NCBI GenBank assembly: GCA_027577415.1
Contig: JANBQS010000162.1
Coordinates: 1 to 29,990 of the forward strand
DNA length: 29,990 bases
From: Coemansia sp. RSA 922
Taxonomy: Eukaryota > Kickxellomycota > Kickxellomycetes > Kickxellales > Kickxellaceae
Direction of reading: 5' to 3'
Each line of letters starts with the position of its first letter. The first letter of the stretch is position 1. A program made the position numbers and the translations under genes. The notes under the pieces were generated by a model, which was not told the DNA's origin, ran no database searches, and worked only from the letters and a program-made list of their open reading frames with translations. Shown here piece by piece: positions 11,699 through 20,941 of the stretch.

Positions 11699-13618
11699 AT
11701 GGCGCTTGACGACTCGTCGCAGCGAAACCTGGACAAGGTGGGCGGCATCATTGCTGCCATCCTTTTTGGTATATGCTTTATAGCACACATGTGGCAGTGG
11801 CTTCGGCACAAGTTCCACCCGTTCGCCGCCACATCCGTGTTCCTCCTACTGCGAACCATCGGGTGGCTTTTGGCATCTATAGGTGCCATGCGGGACGACA
11901 GCTTGCTGAATAAGCGCGGCTACATTGTCAACGCAGTATCATTCTGGCTAATGGCCCTCGGCGCCGCCATATTGCTAGTGCGCTGGGATGTATGCTGTCG
12001 AGGCAAGACCTGGAACTCGCGAGCATGGAGCGCAGTCAGTCTCGCCTCTATTCCTTGCGTAGCCATGGGTGCTGTAGACGCCGCCGGCCAAATAGATTGG
12101 CTCAACAACCCTGCAGATGACCCCAAGGCGACGATAAAGGCAGCCAGCATCGGGTTCCTAGTCATAGTCAGTATTTGCGCCTTGCTCTCGCTGTTCATGA
12201 TATTCCGCAGCCAGCTTATTTACCAGCGGCCACTCGTCCGACTATCGTTCTTCCTCTCTGGAGCGTTCCTCGTTCTAAGGTGCCTCTTTTGGATGCTCGT
12301 CGCCATGGATATTGTGCATTTTGAAGAGCCTAACCGGTTGATTTTCCTGTATTGCTTGGCTACATCGTTTGAGGTGCTTACAGCTGCAGCTTGGGGATTT
12401 TTACCCATCGCCAAGAACCTCAAACTGTCCAAGCATGAGCCTGACAATCTGCTCGATTTGCCCAGTGTAAAGATCGTAGACGATAACACCAGTCGTCCTG
12501 CTCGCACTCAGTCGAGTCCCACGGCTACAGCAAGCGATCTGATTAGAGCGCCTAGTTTGAACGCAGTGTTCGGTCGGAATGGCAGTAGCGATGACAACGA
12601 CGATATAGAGCAAGAGCCGGGACATGCCGCCACCGCTACGACGCAGTATGTTACCAATCCTGGGATGCACAGCTATAGAATTCCACAGCCTGGCGTCGCA
12701 CCAAACAATAATAGCTACGGTAATCCGCAACCGGGCTTGGCGCCGAACAGCTACAGCTACGGCAATCCTCAGCCTGGTATCGCGCCAAACAGCAACAGCT
12801 ATGGCAGCCCACATATAGGCATCCCCGCCAACAACGCCAGCTTCAGAGATAGCTACCAGAACAGCTACAACATGCCACAAGCGGGCGCCGGACTCGGCCA
12901 TGCCCACATTGGCAACCAGTATGATGGCCGAGTCAGCGGAATCTCCAGCATCTCGGGAGGAGTACATGACTCTTTTTACAACAGCAATCCGAGCGCGTCT
13001 CATGAGATGAACTCCTGGACACCAGCTACCATTTCCGCTAGCCCGGTTCTCAATGCCGGCTACAGTCCTCGTCCTCATTCATATCTGCCGCAGGGCTCAC
13101 ATGCTTCAATGCAGATTCAGGCGACGCCCATTCTTCCTCAGCACCCGCCGCGCGTCCAGCACTTGCAGACATTTAGTGCTCAACAAGGGTCCGCTGGTGG
13201 ACCTGCTCCTCACATGCTCAATTCTTCGGTCAGCTTTTCCACACCGAACCAGTCGCCGTATATTGGCATGCCCGGTCAGCAGCAACAGCTGCAGCCACAT
13301 GCTTCGTTTGCAAAGACGCCGTACCCAGCTATGGCCGCAAATCCGCGTGAACAACCGCCATACGCGGACGCGCCTCAGCCTGCATTTACCGCGGACTACT
13401 TTAACGACGACAATGCCATTTCGCTGAGCAGAGATGTGCAAACAGAGGTCTCACAGCAACCGCTGACCCAGGGACAACCTGAACCAGAGACTACAGCAGA
13501 GCCGCAGGTGGTGCCACAGGTAGAGCCGCTGGCGACAGTGGAGCCTCAGCTGGCCGAACCTCAAATGCCGCTCACTCACGGAACGGTGGCCTCACATTCC
13601 GACCAGCAAGCACACTAG
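11699..13618 (+). CDS. Seven-helix membrane protein with long Pro/Gln/Asn-rich tail
   Basis: The product is 639 residues from the ATG at 11699 (tcATGgcg), which follows a pyrimidine-rich leader; the open frame extends 97 codons further left but that part is not membrane-like or conserved in character. Seven hydrophobic segments lie at about 14-34, 44-63, 74-94, 109-129, 146-169, 180-204 and 213-236. The remaining 400 residues are disordered, with an acidic patch (298-306), four tandem units of about 14 residues related to PQPGxAPNxxSYGN (329-384), Ser/His/Pro-rich stretches and a Pro/Glu/Gln-rich end. Topology recalls fungal RTA1-like or DUF7702-like 7-TM proteins, but I cannot match signature residues, so no family is assigned. 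A cytosolic tail with a signalling or sensor role is only a guess. Confidence 0.75.
   Translation: MALDDSSQRNLDKVGGIIAAILFGICFIAHMWQWLRHKFHPFAATSVFLLLRTIGWLLASIGAMRDDSLLNKRGYIVNAVSFWLMALGAAILLVRWDVCCRGKTWNSRAWSAVSLASIPCVAMGAVDAAGQIDWLNNPADDPKATIKAASIGFLVIVSICALLSLFMIFRSQLIYQRPLVRLSFFLSGAFLVLRCLFWMLVAMDIVHFEEPNRLIFLYCLATSFEVLTAAAWGFLPIAKNLKLSKHEPDNLLDLPSVKIVDDNTSRPARTQSSPTATASDLIRAPSLNAVFGRNGSSDDNDDIEQEPGHAATATTQYVTNPGMHSYRIPQPGVAPNNNSYGNPQPGLAPNSYSYGNPQPGIAPNSNSYGSPHIGIPANNASFRDSYQNSYNMPQAGAGLGHAHIGNQYDGRVSGISSISGGVHDSFYNSNPSASHEMNSWTPATISASPVLNAGYSPRPHSYLPQGSHASMQIQATPILPQHPPRVQHLQTFSAQQGSAGGPAPHMLNSSVSFSTPNQSPYIGMPGQQQQLQPHASFAKTPYPAMAANPREQPPYADAPQPAFTADYFNDDNAISLSRDVQTEVSQQPLTQGQPEPETTAEPQVVPQVEPLATVEPQLAEPQMPLTHGTVASHSDQQAH
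12683..12850 (+). repeat. Four 42-bp tandem repeats inside the 7-TM protein gene
   Basis: Each 42 bp unit encodes a variant of PQPGVAPNNNSYGN; the first three are close, the fourth (PHIGIPANNASFRD) has diverged. The repeats keep frame, so length changes would alter only tail length. Confidence 0.75.
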
Positions 13619-14469
13619 CAGCAGAGCGCCCATGTATAGATTACTTTTGCTCTATCGTGTATGTGCCTTATCTGACACCGTCTACTAGCTTTTACAAAGA
13701 AGTGGGCACGGTTTCAGCGCTAATTACAATATATTTTCCGCTTACCCTCGCTACTATTTCTTCGCTGACGTCAAGCCCTCCCCCATTCAGACGTCGTTGT
13801 GCTCAACGGCTTTGAGCTTGTAACTATAGGTCGATCTTTTTGCGATTAGGCTGGTGCCGTGGCATGTACAAAGAGCAAATGTGGAGTCGCCCTCCCCCCC
13901 GCAATGGCTTCTCTCTCGCGTTCTCAGGGGCTATAGCCGACTAATCTGCGCTACTGCTGTTTGTCGCAACCTTGTCATATCGCGTGGCAATGCGCGACAT
14001 GACTTCTTAACCGATATTGCTATTGGGACTGCTGCTCGTTTGCCCACGTCATTATGCCAACTCTCAAGCGCTGTATTAGCATATTTGTGAGAACTTTTTA
14101 TTTATTTATTACTTCCCCAGCAATATACAATTATGCAACGAAAGGGCCAACAACGCCTATTCAAGTCAAGACTTTTAACACGCATTATTCAAATATGCAG
14201 CGTGCTTGTTGACTAGACTGTGGAGATCAGTATTACCTTCCGGTACTGTCCATGAGAGAAATATCGTAATAAATAAGGCTAGCGCACATCCTCCAAAGTA
14301 CATCTTGTACGCCATTATTTAAAAAAATTATTATTATTATTTCTGGCTCTCAATATTTCCTAAAAAAATTTCGGTCTCTTTTTTTTGTTTACTTTCTGAT
14401 AGTCTCGACTTGCACAGTCTGTTATTCCTTTATTAGCGTCATCGTTTTTGTCGCATCACAACTGCAGAA
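13619..14469. other. Intergenic region at the border of the secreted-protein cluster
   Basis: In 851 bp I see no gene. The left part is the 3' flank of the 7-TM gene. The right part (14,300-14,440) is AT-rich with (TTA)n-like sequence and no clear TATA box. A run of C residues lies at 13,895-13,902. Small open frames here lack coding character. Confidence 0.5.
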
Positions 14470-15528
14470 ATGCTCACACATCGTTGCCTCGTTGTGCTAT
14501 CCTTGCTCGTAGTAGCCATTACGACTTTGGCATCCGCTAACAATGGCGAGTTAGCATGCACTTCCTCGGCGCCCGCTTCTCAAGACGAACTGCTCGACAC
14601 TATGGTCAATGGACATCGGCGGCTAGCTTTTGATCCTGACCTAAACGGGCCAAACACCGACAGCGCGAAAGCGGCCTTTCCCACCAATGACAGCAACATG
14701 GGAGCAAACGAACACGTAGAGGGACATAATCGGCGCTTCAAGAGCGACGACAAGGGCGACACAGATGGCGATAAAGACGGTGACAAGGGCGATGACAAGG
14801 GCGACAAGGGTGACAAGGGTGACAAGGGCGACAAGAAAGAAAAATGCGACTGCGGCAAAAAGGGAGGAAATAAGGACTGCTGCCACAACCAACCCGCCAC
14901 GCCGACATACCACATAAGTCTTGGTAACGAGGACAAGAGATACCAGACCATCTCGCTCCCCTCCCAGGGCTGTCCATTTGTATACGGAGACGATTTACGC
15001 AGCTCGCTTCCTCCACTGATCAAGCCTGGCTGCTGCCAGAGATACTGCTACAACCCTTGTTGCCAGCCCACGTGTGGCGCGTATGGCGCTTGTCCGGCTC
15101 AGAGAGTATGCTACGATCCCTGCAACCCTTACTGTCACCATTTGGAACCATGCTGCCAGAACCCGCCACCTCATTGCAACGCTCCTCCGTGCGGCTGCCC
15201 ACCTCCTTGCGGCTGTCCGCCACCTTGTTGCCCGCCTCCTTGCGTCTATCCACAGCAGTGCTGTCCTCCGCCTTGGAACTGTGGAGGCGGCTGCAATGGC
15301 TGCAATGGTTGCAATGGATGTGGCGGCGGATGTTGCAATGGCTGTGGTGGTTGCTGTAATGGCGACTGTCCCCCGCCTCCTTTTGTTTACGACGAATCTT
15401 GCGACCACACATGCGACCAAAAGAAGAATAAAAAGAAGAAAAAGGGCCACGGTTCCAAGTCGCATAAGAAATCTAATGGGCGCAACGCTGACAACTTTGA
15501 CAATGATTCTAACGACTACAACGGGTAG
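14470..15528 (+). CDS. Secreted Cys/Pro-rich protein with GDK repeats and Lys-rich end
   Basis: The product is 352 residues and not assignable to a named family. A signal peptide (MLTHRCLVVLSLLVVAITTLASA) is likely cut before Asn24. Two dibasic sites (GHRRLAF at 48-54, HNRRFKS at 86-92) could be Kex2 sites. Residues 94-123 are GDK/DGD repeats, highly charged. Cys-rich parts follow: CDCGKKGG...CC (126-138), then from 188 on CC/CP/CNGC patterns with PPC repeats (CGCPPPCGCPPPCCPPPC, 241-258) and NGCNGCNGCGGGCCNGC (276-292). The end is strongly basic (KKNKKKKKGHGSKSHKK) and then Asp/Asn-rich. It is the first gene of the cluster and converges with the Gly/Cys gene. No canonical TATA box is seen. 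A cross-linked wall or extracellular matrix role is inferred from composition only. Confidence 0.85.
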   Translation: MLTHRCLVVLSLLVVAITTLASANNGELACTSSAPASQDELLDTMVNGHRRLAFDPDLNGPNTDSAKAAFPTNDSNMGANEHVEGHNRRFKSDDKGDTDGDKDGDKGDDKGDKGDKGDKGDKKEKCDCGKKGGNKDCCHNQPATPTYHISLGNEDKRYQTISLPSQGCPFVYGDDLRSSLPPLIKPGCCQRYCYNPCCQPTCGAYGACPAQRVCYDPCNPYCHHLEPCCQNPPPHCNAPPCGCPPPCGCPPPCCPPPCVYPQQCCPPPWNCGGGCNGCNGCNGCGGGCCNGCGGCCNGDCPPPPFVYDESCDHTCDQKKNKKKKKGHGSKSHKKSNGRNADNFDNDSNDYNG

Positions 15529-15867
15529 AATAATTTAAAACTCTTTACATTTATATTACCTCTATACACATCATTATGTACGACATATTCACAAGAGATA
15601 CCTTGTCTCTAAATTGTACATTTACATGTGCTATTTTATATTAAGTGTCATAGACATAGTGCTAAAAAATAGTTGTGTATACAAAATGAATCATTTTGCG
15701 AAAATATATATATTGAAAGAAAATATAACGCTGTAAACAACTAAAATATGACTAGTGTCAGCCATAGACGCCGAGGTATCCAAATAAACCCGAGACGACA
15801 ACGACAAACAAATGTTAAAGTTGCGATAGCAAAGTGTAAAAGCAATGCGTAGCTCGACCAAACCGCT
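15529..15867. other. Convergent AT-rich intergenic region
   Basis: This 339 bp lies between two convergent stops, with AT-rich 3' UTR-like sequence on both sides (15,530-15,740) including poly-A signal-like motifs. I see no gene. Confidence 0.5.
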
Positions 15868-16845
15868 TTAACGGCATCCGCAGCCACCGCAACCGCCACA
15901 GCCACCGCAGCCTCCACATCCGCCGCATCCACCTCCGCAGCCGCCACATCCTCCACCGCAACCTCCACAGCCTCCACCGCAGCAGCCGTTTCCACCGTAT
16001 CCACCGCCGCCATATCCACCATATCCACCACATCCGCCTCCACAGCATGGCCTCTGGCATCCACAACCGCCACATCCTCCACAGCCGCCGCCTCCACAGC
16101 CGCCGCCATAGCCGCCATAGCCTCCGTTTCCGCCATACCCGCCATAACCTCCACATCCGCCGCAGCCTCCGCAGCCTCCACCACAGCATGGTCTCTGGCA
16201 GCCACATCCGCCGCAACCGCCACATCCTCCGCAGCCATTGCACCCACCACATCCGCCACAGCCTCCACCGCAACCACCACCTCCACAGCCGCCACAACCG
16301 TTACATCCGCCACATCCACCGCAGCCGTTACATCCGCCACAACCGCCACAACCACCGCCACAACCACCGCATCCGCCTCCACAGCCGCCGCACCCGCCAC
16401 AACCGTTACATCCACCGCAACCTCCGCAACCTCCACCGCAGCCGTTACATCCACCGCAACCGCCACAGCCGCCACAGCAGCAATGAAGATCTTTGGCTTG
16501 GGTGTGTGCAGCTAATGGGTTAGAAGTTGTCTTGGTGCCTGGAGCGACAAAGGCAGATTTACCGGGAATTGGAGCAGCGATAGATTGGGGATATGTTGCT
16601 GTCTGAGCTGGCGTGTCGCATTTTACGAGGATGTTTGATTGCACGGGGATTTGGGCCAACACGGGTGTTGCAGCCGGCGCAAAACTATGCAAGCTAGCCA
16701 TAGTGACAACTGGCGCAGCCACGGCAGGCGCGACGGACACACAACAATGGTCATTCTCGGGTGCAACCTGACCGGATGGGGCGGCAAGCGTGCCTGTAAA
16801 TATGGTAAGAAGGGCAAGCGCTAAGAGAATCCTCGGCGAAAACAT
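15868..16845 (-). CDS. Secreted Gly/Cys-repeat protein (GGC repeats)
   Basis: The product is 325 residues from the ATG at 16845; an in-frame TTG at 16857 is not a credible start. Signal peptide [21 protein letters not shown] is probably cut before Ala22. Residues 22-115 are Ala/Pro/Val-rich with a few Cys. After AKDLHCCC (118-124), which resembles the GKNLCC junction of neighbouring genes, the rest (about 204 residues) is nearly all Gly and Cys in GGC and NGC triplets with Gly/Tyr stretches (GGYGGYGG). The element [13 protein letters not shown] occurs twice, 141 bp apart, marking an internal duplication. It is transcribed opposite to its cluster neighbours, with TATAAA 88-93 bp upstream. Composition mixes the high-sulfur and glycine/tyrosine types seen separately in hair keratin-associated proteins. 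Function is unknown. Confidence 0.85.
   Translation of the reverse strand: MFSPRILLALALLTIFTGTLAAPSGQVAPENDHCCVSVAPAVAAPVVTMASLHSFAPAATPVLAQIPVQSNILVKCDTPAQTATYPQSIAAPIPGKSAFVAPGTKTTSNPLAAHTQAKDLHCCCGGCGGCGGCNGCGGGCGGCGGCNGCGGCGGCGGGCGGCGGGCGGCGGCNGCGGCGGCNGCGGCGGGGCGGGCGGCGGCNGCGGCGGCGGCGCQRPCCGGGCGGCGGCGGYGGYGGNGGYGGYGGGCGGGGCGGCGGCGCQRPCCGGGCGGYGGYGGGGYGGNGCCGGGCGGCGGGCGGCGGGCGGCGGCGGCGGCGGCGCR
15870..16480 (-). repeat. GGN/TGY low-complexity tract encoding Gly-Gly-Cys repeats
   Basis: A 9-bp-periodic, degenerate repeat (GGC/GGT-GGN-TGC/TGT) across the 3' two-thirds of the gene. Codon third positions vary while Gly and Cys are kept, so the repeat is held at protein level. A 141-bp internal duplication is visible from the two GCQRPCC blocks at about 16,043 and 16,184. 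Confidence 0.75.
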
Positions 16846-16932
16846 GGCGTGATACAACTATGGATATATTTGTATATAATGTAAGCGATTGTTTAATGAC
16901 CCACCGGAGGGAGTTGAGCGGAGCAAGCAGCA

Positions 16933-16938
16933 TTTATA
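16933..16938 (-). promoter_or_regulatory. TATA box of the Gly/Cys gene
   Basis: TATAAA on the minus strand, about 90 bp upstream of the ATG at 16845. Confidence 0.65.
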
Positions 16939-18137
16939 AGTTGACCAAACACTGCGTGCTTTTTGCCACTGAGTGACGTGTAGATAGCCGCTTCAGAATT
17001 AGGTAGAAGCTGACAAAGACAAGTAGACAAGAAAAAAATAACATACCTCTGAGCTCATGGGTACATTTAGAATCGCTTTTTGAAATCTTTCGAGATCATA
17101 TTTTGACCACGCTTGACATACGCCTATGTTGGCCACAGAGTTGCAGTCTCGAAAAAAATGAGATGTCTCGGAGCTTCTAACCCGTGGGAAGTGCAGTTGG
17201 TGCAAACGGTGCTCGCATTGGTATTCAGGATATATTTTTTATGACCAAGGGCACTTGCTTTGGGTGGTTCGTGTGGGGAAAATGGTTTGTCCGTTGTAGT
17301 TGGCTCTCAGCAAGCGGGGTATAAAGAAAGGTGACCTGCTACCGTGTGAGACTTTGCACACATTTGGTGCAGTAACAATCTGCCACTCCATTCTGAGCTT
17401 AATTTTGATCATATGTAATGTCTGGTGGAGGTGCTAGTATTTGCTTTGACAGCTTTTGCTGCAGGTTAGCGCGAGCTCTGTTGGAACAAGCGACCTTTGA
17501 AGCCTCGACATACGAGAAAACAAGCGCTAATTGGAAAAAGATGTGTCCCTCTTCGCAATGAGCTGCCAATTGGATTCAAGTTTGCGTCCAGTAAATAGAC
17601 AACGACAAAGTTGACTTTAAATACGGGTTGAGCAAATCAGTTCCTATAAAATCACCTCGACCACAAGTGCTGATTAGCCACTTGATCCCAGTTGTAGTTC
17701 ATTATCGACTAAGAGCACAATAAACAGCCATATACGCGTGAGCATGCCAGCGTATTTGCGCGTGGGCGTGGGCGTGGGTGTATGTACGTTTGAGTGCATT
17801 TTCCCTTAAATTGTGGACACGAACTTCAATCGTATGAGGTGTTTGCGACAAACTCCCACACGCTAAATGTCTGTGAGTGGAGGCGCCGTGGAAACTCACC
17901 ACCTCTTACCCCGCAAGCTGGCTCGTACACTAAATGAGATGCAGACCCTTGTCATCGGTAATAATTGATATCCCGTACGCCGGTATGATTATACAGGTAT
18001 TGCCAATTAGAGAACTACACACTAGATTACTTTGCGGAGCAATATTGAATGAGATCGGAGACATTCCAGTAGCACACTAACTTGCCCGTACTTTCTTCGA
18101 TTGTTTACAAGTCGTCGAGTAATGGCACAACGCCTAA

Positions 18138-18143
18138 TATAAA
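18138..18143 (+). promoter_or_regulatory. TATA box of the CCC-HHEP repeat gene
   Basis: TATAAA about 125 bp upstream of the ATG at 18264. Confidence 0.6.
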
Positions 18144-18263
18144 TGAAAGGACATCCCGCTGGCTGTCAAAGAAAAAGTTAAACAGAGCATTGTTAGTATC
18201 ATTTACCTAATTTACTCTTTGATAGTCGCACTCTACCAATAATATCGCGGCCACTTTTTGCTA

Positions 18264-19013
18264 ATGTTCAAGTCGATCTTTCTTGCGCTTGTCGCGGTCA
18301 TGGCGTTTGCCATGATGGTGATGGCTGCCCCTGTTGCATCTCCCGGATCCAAGGATGCCAGCATCGCCTCGGCCTCCGTCAATTCTGCCCTGCCGCTTAT
18401 TCCTCTACCACCCCCACCTGTCGGCCATTTTGCCTCGAACGTCGTCTCGGACCCTGCTAACAACGGAAAGGCCCTTTATGAAGGCGGTTACCAACGTGAC
18501 TCGTGCTGCTGCTGCCATCGTGAGCCGTGCTGCTGCGCACCCCCTTGCTGTTGCCATCGCGAACCCTGCTGCTGCGCTCCTCCTTGCTGCTGCCACCATG
18601 ACTCGTGCTGCTGCCACCACGAACCTTGCTGCTGTGCGCCTCCTTGCTGCTGCCATCATGAGCCTTGCTGCTGCCATCATGAGCCTTGCTGCTGCCACCA
18701 CGAACCCTGCTGCTGCCACCACGAGCCTTGCTGCTGCCACCACGAGCCTTGCTGCTGCGCTCCTCCGTGCTGCTGCCACCATGATTCGTGCTGCTGCCAT
18801 CACGAGCCTTGTTGCTGCGCGGCGCCTTGCTGCTGCCATCACGAACCCTGCTGCTGTGCTCCTCCTTGCGGCTGCTGCCGTGCGGCTCCTCGGTGTGGCT
18901 CGTGCTGCGGACCATGCTGCTACCATACCAAGCGGACTGCCATCTACAAGGACGGCTGCCTCCAGCACGTCTGGTGTGACTCGTGCTGCAACAGCAACAC
19001 CTGCGGTCTGTAA
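18264..19013 (+). CDS. Secreted CCC-HHEP heptad-repeat protein
   Basis: The product is 249 residues from the ATG at 18264; an in-frame TTG six bases earlier is not used. Signal peptide MFKSIFLALVAVMAFAMMVMA is cut near Ala21/Ala22. Residues 22-80 are Ser/Ala/Pro-rich. Residues 81 to about 200 are a regular array of CCC triplets separated by HHEP, HREP, HHDS, APP or AAP: 18 spacers in all, giving seven- or six-residue periods. The C-terminal 45 residues have spaced Cys (RCGSCCGPCCYH, GCLQHVWCDSCCNSNTCGL) and may fold. About 68 residues are Cys. Alternating Cys and His-His-Glu suggests Zn/Cu binding or a disulfide mesh; both are inference. It lacks the PAGKNL junction of its downstream neighbours. 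AATAAA is at 19112-19117. Confidence 0.85.
   Translation: MFKSIFLALVAVMAFAMMVMAAPVASPGSKDASIASASVNSALPLIPLPPPPVGHFASNVVSDPANNGKALYEGGYQRDSCCCCHREPCCCAPPCCCHREPCCCAPPCCCHHDSCCCHHEPCCCAPPCCCHHEPCCCHHEPCCCHHEPCCCHHEPCCCHHEPCCCAPPCCCHHDSCCCHHEPCCCAAPCCCHHEPCCCAPPCGCCRAAPRCGSCCGPCCYHTKRTAIYKDGCLQHVWCDSCCNSNTCGL
18504..18870 (+). repeat. 21/18-bp coding tandem repeats (CCC-HHEP / CCC-APP)
   Basis: Units alternate between 21 bp (TGC TGC TGC CAY CAY GAR CCN) and 18 bp (CCC-APP). Five consecutive HHEP units occur at about 18,650-18,755. The array is direct, without unique spacers. Confidence 0.85.
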
Positions 19014-20086
19014 ATTGGACCTAAATACAGGAGATCAGTCAAAATAGTCTCGCTACAAATGTGTAGAATTACTCTGTCTCCGTTGTCTTTGATATTTTAT
19101 ATATAGCATATAATAAACAATTTTTACAACATTTCTCGTCTAAAATGCTGGTTGCTAATCTTCCATTTGCGACTAAAAACAATTAATTCATATGTCGAGT
19201 TGCTTTGAGGGATCCAACATATTAAGGCGACTGAATACAAACGATGCCGTCAGCTAGCCGCGATAGTGCCGGTCCAAAGCTAACGCAAAATATATTGCTA
19301 TCTATTTACCATAGTCATTGAGAGACTTGACGCTGCGGTAACAAAAAAACATGCCGGGCCAATCAATATGTGCCGTATACAACTTTGCCTCAGCAGCACA
19401 GTCAGCATCACTACTAACCACACCAGGAGCAAACTATTATGCGTGTATGTCTTCTTCGGCTCGGGCGGCTCTGGGCGGGTTTCTGTTGCTCCACAGTTTA
19501 TTTTTTTTCTCCACTTTTTGATATCTCTCCCCTTCAGTTTCACACGCCCGTATATGAGTTTGACATTGCAATTGTACAAATCCTCTTTGAAGCGGATTAG
19601 CCACTCTAGTCTGTTATATCCTCCACATAGTGGCCCTCTCCCCTCTTCCTCCAGTTTTCGTTTAGGTTTCCTCCGCTTAAATATATGGCGCTAATAAATG
19701 TTGTCATCAATTCTACTAATTGGAGTGTGCGTTTGACCCTCTTAACCTGTCAGTGTATTTGCAAGAGGAAATTATATCCACCGCATTGGTCTCCGCATTG
19801 GTCAAGTATGCTAATAGCAAATGAAGCCAATATACCCCGTGCCAAATGAGTACGGGGATGCTATTTGGAATAGACGCAAGCTCTGCTACGAATACATTTG
19901 TCATTTTAGAGTGGCGGTGACTGCACGCAGCCTGCTTGACCGAAAGTTAAGCATTGGAGCACCTTCTGCCTTTCAATGGTTATAAGTAGAGTCCAGCTGG
20001 CCGCTATCCACATTCGAGTGCAATCTATATTGTACCGCACAGTTCTATTCTGATAATCCTTATCCGCTCTAATCGCTAATATCACC
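19014..20086. other. Intergenic region
   Basis: In 1.07 kb I see the 3' UTR of the HHEP gene and the upstream region of the next gene. It includes two direct copies of CCGCATTGGT at about 19,780-19,802, an inverted pair CCCCGT/ACGGGG (19835-19840 and 19852-19857), and a TATA box at 19981. No gene is supported. Confidence 0.5.
19981..19988 (+). promoter_or_regulatory. TATA-like box of the mixed Cys/Gly gene
   Basis: TATAAGTA lies 106 bp before the ATG at 20087. Confidence 0.5.
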
Positions 20087-20941
20087 ATGACCAACTTGAA
20101 AAGGTCACTCATCTCGCTGTTTTTCGCAGTCGGTCTCGCCTCGGCCACCAATTCCGCAGGAGCTAGTCAGCATGAGGGAGCAGCTATAGTCGCCCAGCAC
20201 GCACCAGCCTTTGTGCCGCAGGCTCCATCGTTTGACTCGCCAGCCAAGAAGTTCAACCATGCCGTTGTTAGCGCAGCCCCCGTGCCAGGCGCCTTTGTGA
20301 CCCCCACGCTGTTTGCTCACAGCATGCCCACTCTCGCACCTTCTACTGGCAGATCGCAGCAGCCTCTGGCTGGTGGTGCTCCGGCTCGCATGCAAAGCAA
20401 TCGTGGGTCTCGCCCGAATGGCAATGCTCCGGCCACTACTGCTATCAAGTCGACTCAGCGCGCACCTGTGGCTAACTCCGCCGGTGTTGCCAAGCACCCC
20501 GCCGGAAAGAACCTGTGTTGCGGCTGCTGCTGCCCCTGCTGCCAACCCTGCTGCCATTGCTGTTGCTGCCCTTGCTGCAAGTGCTGCAAATGCTGCAAGT
20601 GCTGCTGCTGCCCTTGCTGCTGCTGCAATCATTGCTGTGGATGCGGATGCGGCGGCGGCGGCGAAGGAGGTGGATATGGCGGCGGGTATGGTGGTGGATA
20701 CGGTGGTCACGAAGGTGGATGCGGATGCTGCGGATGCGGTTGCGGTGGGTGCTGCCACCACTGTTGCGGACCTTGCGGCGAGTGCTGCCACCATTGTTGC
20801 CACCACTGTGGCCCATGCGGCTGCCACCACGAGGAGTCGTGCTGCCACCACTGCGGCTGCTGCGGCTGTGGTTGTGGATGTGGTTGCGAGGGTGGAAATG
20901 GCGGATACGGTGGATATGGTGGTGGGTACGGCGGGTATTAA
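20087..20941 (+). CDS. Secreted mixed poly-Cys / Gly-Tyr protein
   Basis: The product is 284 residues. Signal peptide MTNLKRSLISLFFAVGLASA is cut near Ala20. Residues 21-137 are an Ala/Pro/Ser-rich, mostly uncharged region. HPAGKNLCC (137-145) is the junction motif shared with the genes at 22,164, 23,678 and 25,293. The Cys block (144-188) reads CCGCCCPCCQPCC... with KCCKCCKCC, then a Gly/Tyr/Glu block (189-210, GGGYGGGYGGGYGG), a His/Cys block (212-267, CCHHCC, CGPCG, CHHEESCC, CGCGCGC) and a Gly/Tyr end (268-284). It thus combines modules that are separate in its neighbours. Start 20087 has a good context (accATGa). Function unknown; a cross-linked surface or matrix protein is inferred. Confidence 0.86.
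   Translation: MTNLKRSLISLFFAVGLASATNSAGASQHEGAAIVAQHAPAFVPQAPSFDSPAKKFNHAVVSAAPVPGAFVTPTLFAHSMPTLAPSTGRSQQPLAGGAPARMQSNRGSRPNGNAPATTAIKSTQRAPVANSAGVAKHPAGKNLCCGCCCPCCQPCCHCCCCPCCKCCKCCKCCCCPCCCCNHCCGCGCGGGGEGGGYGGGYGGGYGGHEGGCGCCGCGCGGCCHHCCGPCGECCHHCCHHCGPCGCHHEESCCHHCGCCGCGCGCGCEGGNGGYGGYGGGYGGY

Larger units (their letters stand above)
16846..18263. other. Large divergent intergenic region
   Basis: This 1.4 kb separates two divergent secreted-protein genes. It has a TATA box at each end (16933 minus, 18138 plus), a short (GTGGGC)n stretch at about 17,760-17,780, and two CCCCGC elements, one per orientation (17313-17319 minus, 17909-17915 plus). No gene or RNA is evident. Confidence 0.5.

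Noticed and set aside
15741..16475. Long Ala/Val-rich, Trp/Arg-rich or His/Ser-rich open frames overlapping the Cys-rich genes (also at 18,334-19,047, 20,105-20,953, 22,269-22,877, 27,744-28,685)
   Set aside because: Low-complexity TGC/GGC repeats leave other frames free of stops. These frames lack signal peptides in the right place, have mirror-image composition and no TATA or start context.
16999..17205. 68-residue minus-strand open frame
   Set aside because: No supporting promoter, composition or motif; length expected by chance.
18504..18870. CRISPR-like array
   Set aside because: The repeats are coding, contiguous 18-21 bp units without unique spacers, in a eukaryotic setting.
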